Source: Artemisia argyi (Eukaryota; Streptophyta; Magnoliopsida; Asterales; Asteraceae). From it: a stretch of 64,000 nucleotides of DNA. Positions 61,460-64,000 of this stretch are shown piece by piece. The notes below the pieces were generated by a model that was given only the letters and a program-made list of their open reading frames with translations, was not told the origin of the DNA and did no database searches. How positions within the stretch are numbered: position 1 is the first letter of the stretch; every line of letters starts with the position of its first letter. The stretch covers positions 69,716,319-69,780,318 of the forward strand of contig CM060686.1 of NCBI GenBank assembly GCA_030686995.1. Reading direction: 5' to 3'. The position numbers and the translations under genes are program-made.

Positions 61460-61992
61460 GTGTAGCATGTAATTAGTTTTTAGTTTAGTTTACAGAAATC
61501 TATAAACTTTAACAGATACTTAGATGTAGTGTTATTCAACAAGGGAATATATTATTAAGACCCTCCCTATGATTTGACAATAGAGGGTTTTGGTCAAAAT
61601 GTACAAACCACGATGCACACCGTAAAAACCCGCAATGCACAGGGTTTCACGAAGCCCCTTATGGGAGGGTCAATATAAACTTCTCCTTCAACAAAGGCCC
61701 TGGACACATTGGTAATGCTTAGGCTTATATCATTCACTCATAACGTTTCAAGATTAAAAAAGTGGTTATTGTTTTACTTTACATGCAAAAAAGTATAAGA
61801 AAACAATTCAAGGTCCATCACCTCTTTGGCCCATTAGACTTTGTTGTAATGATTTTGTTTGGTTTTATCATTATTGATGTTAGTTATATTAATATTCATA
61901 TATATATTTTTTTTTTTATTTTACGTTTTTCACATTTTTAGTTATACTTATTGAAACAAACGAGTGGGAAATGACCCGCGCGTTGTGGCGGG
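61460..61992. other. Intergenic; small imperfect inverted repeat at 61559-61671
   Basis: No gene seen. A 9-bp inverted repeat, gaccctccc (61559-61567) and gggagggtc (61663-61671), encloses about 95 bp and may be a small MITE or a chance hairpin. Confidence 0.35.
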
Positions 61993-62530
61993 AGGGCTGT
62001 AAACGAACTGAACGTTTAGTGAACAGTTCATGAACTGTTCGGTAAAAAGTTCGTTTATTTATTAAATGAACGAACATAAACAATACTTTACGATCGTTTA
62101 GTTAAATGAACGAACATGAACAAAGGTCACGTCCGTTTATTTATGTTCGTGAACGCCCGATTATGCGTTCGCTAACATTCGTTTATGTTCATTTATTTAT
62201 TTATGTTCGTATATCATATATTTTAATTGTATAATTTTAAAATTAGTTTGTTTAAACAAAATAAGACTTATAAAACAATTTTAGATCATAATTTAATAAA
62301 GTTTATGTTTGTTTTTCTATGTTCATTTATGTTCGATTGTTTATGGCCGTTTAGTGTATTAATGAACGAACATAAACGAAAATGAACCAAGTTATTTTTT
62401 TAATAAACGAACATGAACAAGAAAATTCATCCGTTTAAGTGTTCGTGTTCGTTTATTTGTCCGGTTAAAATTAAATGAATGAACATGAACAAAGCTCCGT
62501 TCGCTTTCGTGCGGTTCGTTTACAGCCCTA
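61993..62530. mobile_element. hAT-like MITE, 538 bp
   Basis: A perfect 16-bp terminal inverted repeat, AGGGCTGTAAACGAAC (61993-62008 and 62514-62529), flanked by near-matching 8-bp duplications gtggcggg (61985-61992) and gcggcggg (62531-62538). The interior has many inverted copies of 'gaacgaacatgaac' and 'gttcgtttatgttc'. It is non-coding. TIR style and 8-bp TSD suggest hAT. Confidence 0.7.
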
Positions 62531-63639
62531 GCGGCGGGTCTTATTTGTTGTCGTCGTTTTTGTGTTACGTCTGGCCTTATCTGTTATCGTTGTTTTTATG
62601 TTATGCACAAGTTTATTCGTAGCTGCGGCTTCTTTTATTTATTTATTTATTTATTTTTTATGTGTTGCTTGAGATCATTTTTGAATAGTACAATGGGCCT
62701 ATGTTGCAATTTTTTTTAACTAAGCCCAAAAGTGTATTACCAAATGGTTTAGATGGTGGAATGGTTTAATGGACCAAGAAAACCCCATTAGTCCAAGACG
62801 ACACATTTTGGCGTCGTTTTTAACGGCATTTAGGATGTGGTATAATATAATACAAGAAGCCAAAAGATATCGGGTAACCATAACGCTAACCCAATTTTGA
62901 AATTATCTTTTTGAACGGTTTTAAATTGTAAAATACTATGAATACGTTTTTCTTTTTTGGAAATCGAGACAATTTAAACGCAAAAATTAAATTACAAAGA
63001 AAGGACATAAAACCCAATCTTTTTTCTAATAAAACAAAACTCCAAGGGGGACTTTTGCATTTTAAAAGAATCAAATATTCCTTATTAAGTAATAATTTAA
63101 TTTTAAAAGTTATTTAAAAAAAAGATTTTAATCGAAAAAACTTATATATTTCTTAGTTTTGACCAAAGTTTATAAGAAAATCGTATCTATACTCAAACAT
63201 ATAAAAAACAAAAGTACCATATAGCTATTTTTTCATTCTTTTGTTCCAAAATATAAAATTAACAAGAAAAAGCGGAACTCCACTCTTTAGCCATTCGGAC
63301 TATGTTATGGTTCATGTATTTTGTGGTTTTTTCATATTTATATGGACTTGACTGCCTTATGGAGTACTCCATATGAGCATAACAACATCGATGATCTATC
63401 TATACATATTCGCAGAATTTGACGTAATTACCCATATTTCTGGTCGTGTTATGATCTAATGCACTATTCATGTTTTTTTTTATCTTCTCCATTGCTTCAT
63501 GTTCTTAAAGTTTTGAATTTTATTGTGTTTTGATGATGGTCTGATATATAGGAGATAGTAGTTTTGGGAGTTTGGATAAAAGTTGTTATGATTATTTTGA
63601 TTAAGTTTTGGGTTGTGTCGGGTGTTTAAATTTAAACTA
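62531..63639. other. Intergenic; (TTTA)n at 62634-62657
   Basis: AT-rich sequence with a short TTTA microsatellite. No coding exon or RNA gene recognised. Confidence 0.5.
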
Positions 63640-64000
63640 TTACATAGCGTTTGGTATGTTGAAATTAAAGAGGGAATGAAAAAGATTATTATGATGGAAT
63701 AGAGAAATGTTGTTTGTTTACACTTATGTAATGTAATAATTTATTACAAGGAATAATCTATTACACCAAAATCATTTCTTAGGGGCCTCCAACTTTTTTT
63801 TCATTACGACCGTAATTGAATCAAAATTACATAAAACTCCACCATTAATTAACCATATTAATTAAACTTCTTATCAATAATGGGTATTTCAGTCTTTTTA
63901 TTATGATTCCATTACATCTTATCGTGCAAACCAAACATGATTAATAAATGTAATTAATCATTACATTACACTGTTTATTCCATTACGTCGGTCATTCCAT
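63640..64000. repeat. Possible MITE, cut by the window edge
   Basis: 'gcgtttggta' near 63649 and 'accaaacatg' near 63930 are inverted, as are 'gggaatga' and 'tcattcc' further out. The pattern is familiar from plant foldback MITEs, but the right end is outside the window. Confidence 0.3.

Overview
The window reads as nuclear DNA of a eudicot plant. A composite-family (Asteraceae) genome is my best guess, from the style of the retrotransposon proteins and the abundance of long-LTR elements; this is recognition from memory, not a search. Only one host gene is visible: the first four coding exons of a VPS13-type lipid-transfer protein gene on the minus strand at the left edge (95-2453), which runs off the window. 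Almost everything from about 3.2 kb to 61.5 kb is nested LTR retrotransposons, and the boundaries can be read from TG...CA ends, 5-bp target-site duplications (TSDs), primer-binding sites (PBS) and polypurine tracts (PPT).

Layout, with labels used below. G (3188-15384, minus): broken Ty3/gypsy gag-pol, split by two plus-oriented solo LTRs: S1 (11218-14564, TSD gtgtc) and S2 (4725-10975, TSD cattt). S2 carries a Ulp1-transposon-type ORF fragment (about 6352-8112). H (15385-54992, minus): a long-LTR gypsy derivative with no pol. Its 3' LTR (15385-17692) lacks its end and is fused to G's gag; its 5' LTR is 38200-54992. Two things are inserted in H. Composite C (20028-36792, TSD ctaat) is a mosaic Ty1/copia Sirevirus. 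N (40641-53581, TSD agtac) is a young 12.9-kb element with identical-length 5020-bp LTRs. To the right lie K (54993-about 55635, 5' end of a gypsy element), L (55636-57683, minus, Tat-like gypsy pol with two RNase H domains) and M (57684-61459, plus, copia pol 3' half with its 3' LTR). From 61460 to 64000 I see only small repeats and one hAT-like MITE.

The most unusual object is C. Its outer ends belong to two different LTR sequences yet share a 5-bp TSD. Inside are an element with identical 475-bp LTRs, a 2.14-kb internal duplication joined through a partial LTR and a misplaced gag fragment with a 12-bp microhomology, a long extra ORF downstream of pol, and an opposite-strand ORF with its own TATA box. 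This looks like several reverse-transcription or cDNA joining events fixed by one integration. Other points: a possible spliced four-helix membrane-protein ORF antisense to H; short words (GCTTATT, AGCAGYAG, TGAATAGTA) repeated far above chance in the LTRs; and a hairpin at the very start of two otherwise different LTRs.

Stretches not listed separately: 191-1103, 1208-1677 and 1760-2438 are introns of the VPS13 gene; 2454-3187 is its upstream region; 18567-19394 and 19701-20022 are internal H sequence without a recognisable gene; 26612-26915 and 27526-27834 are non-coding parts of C; 36798-37135 is H internal sequence; 48213-48539 is N leader; 59936-60719 is M sequence between pol and the PPT.
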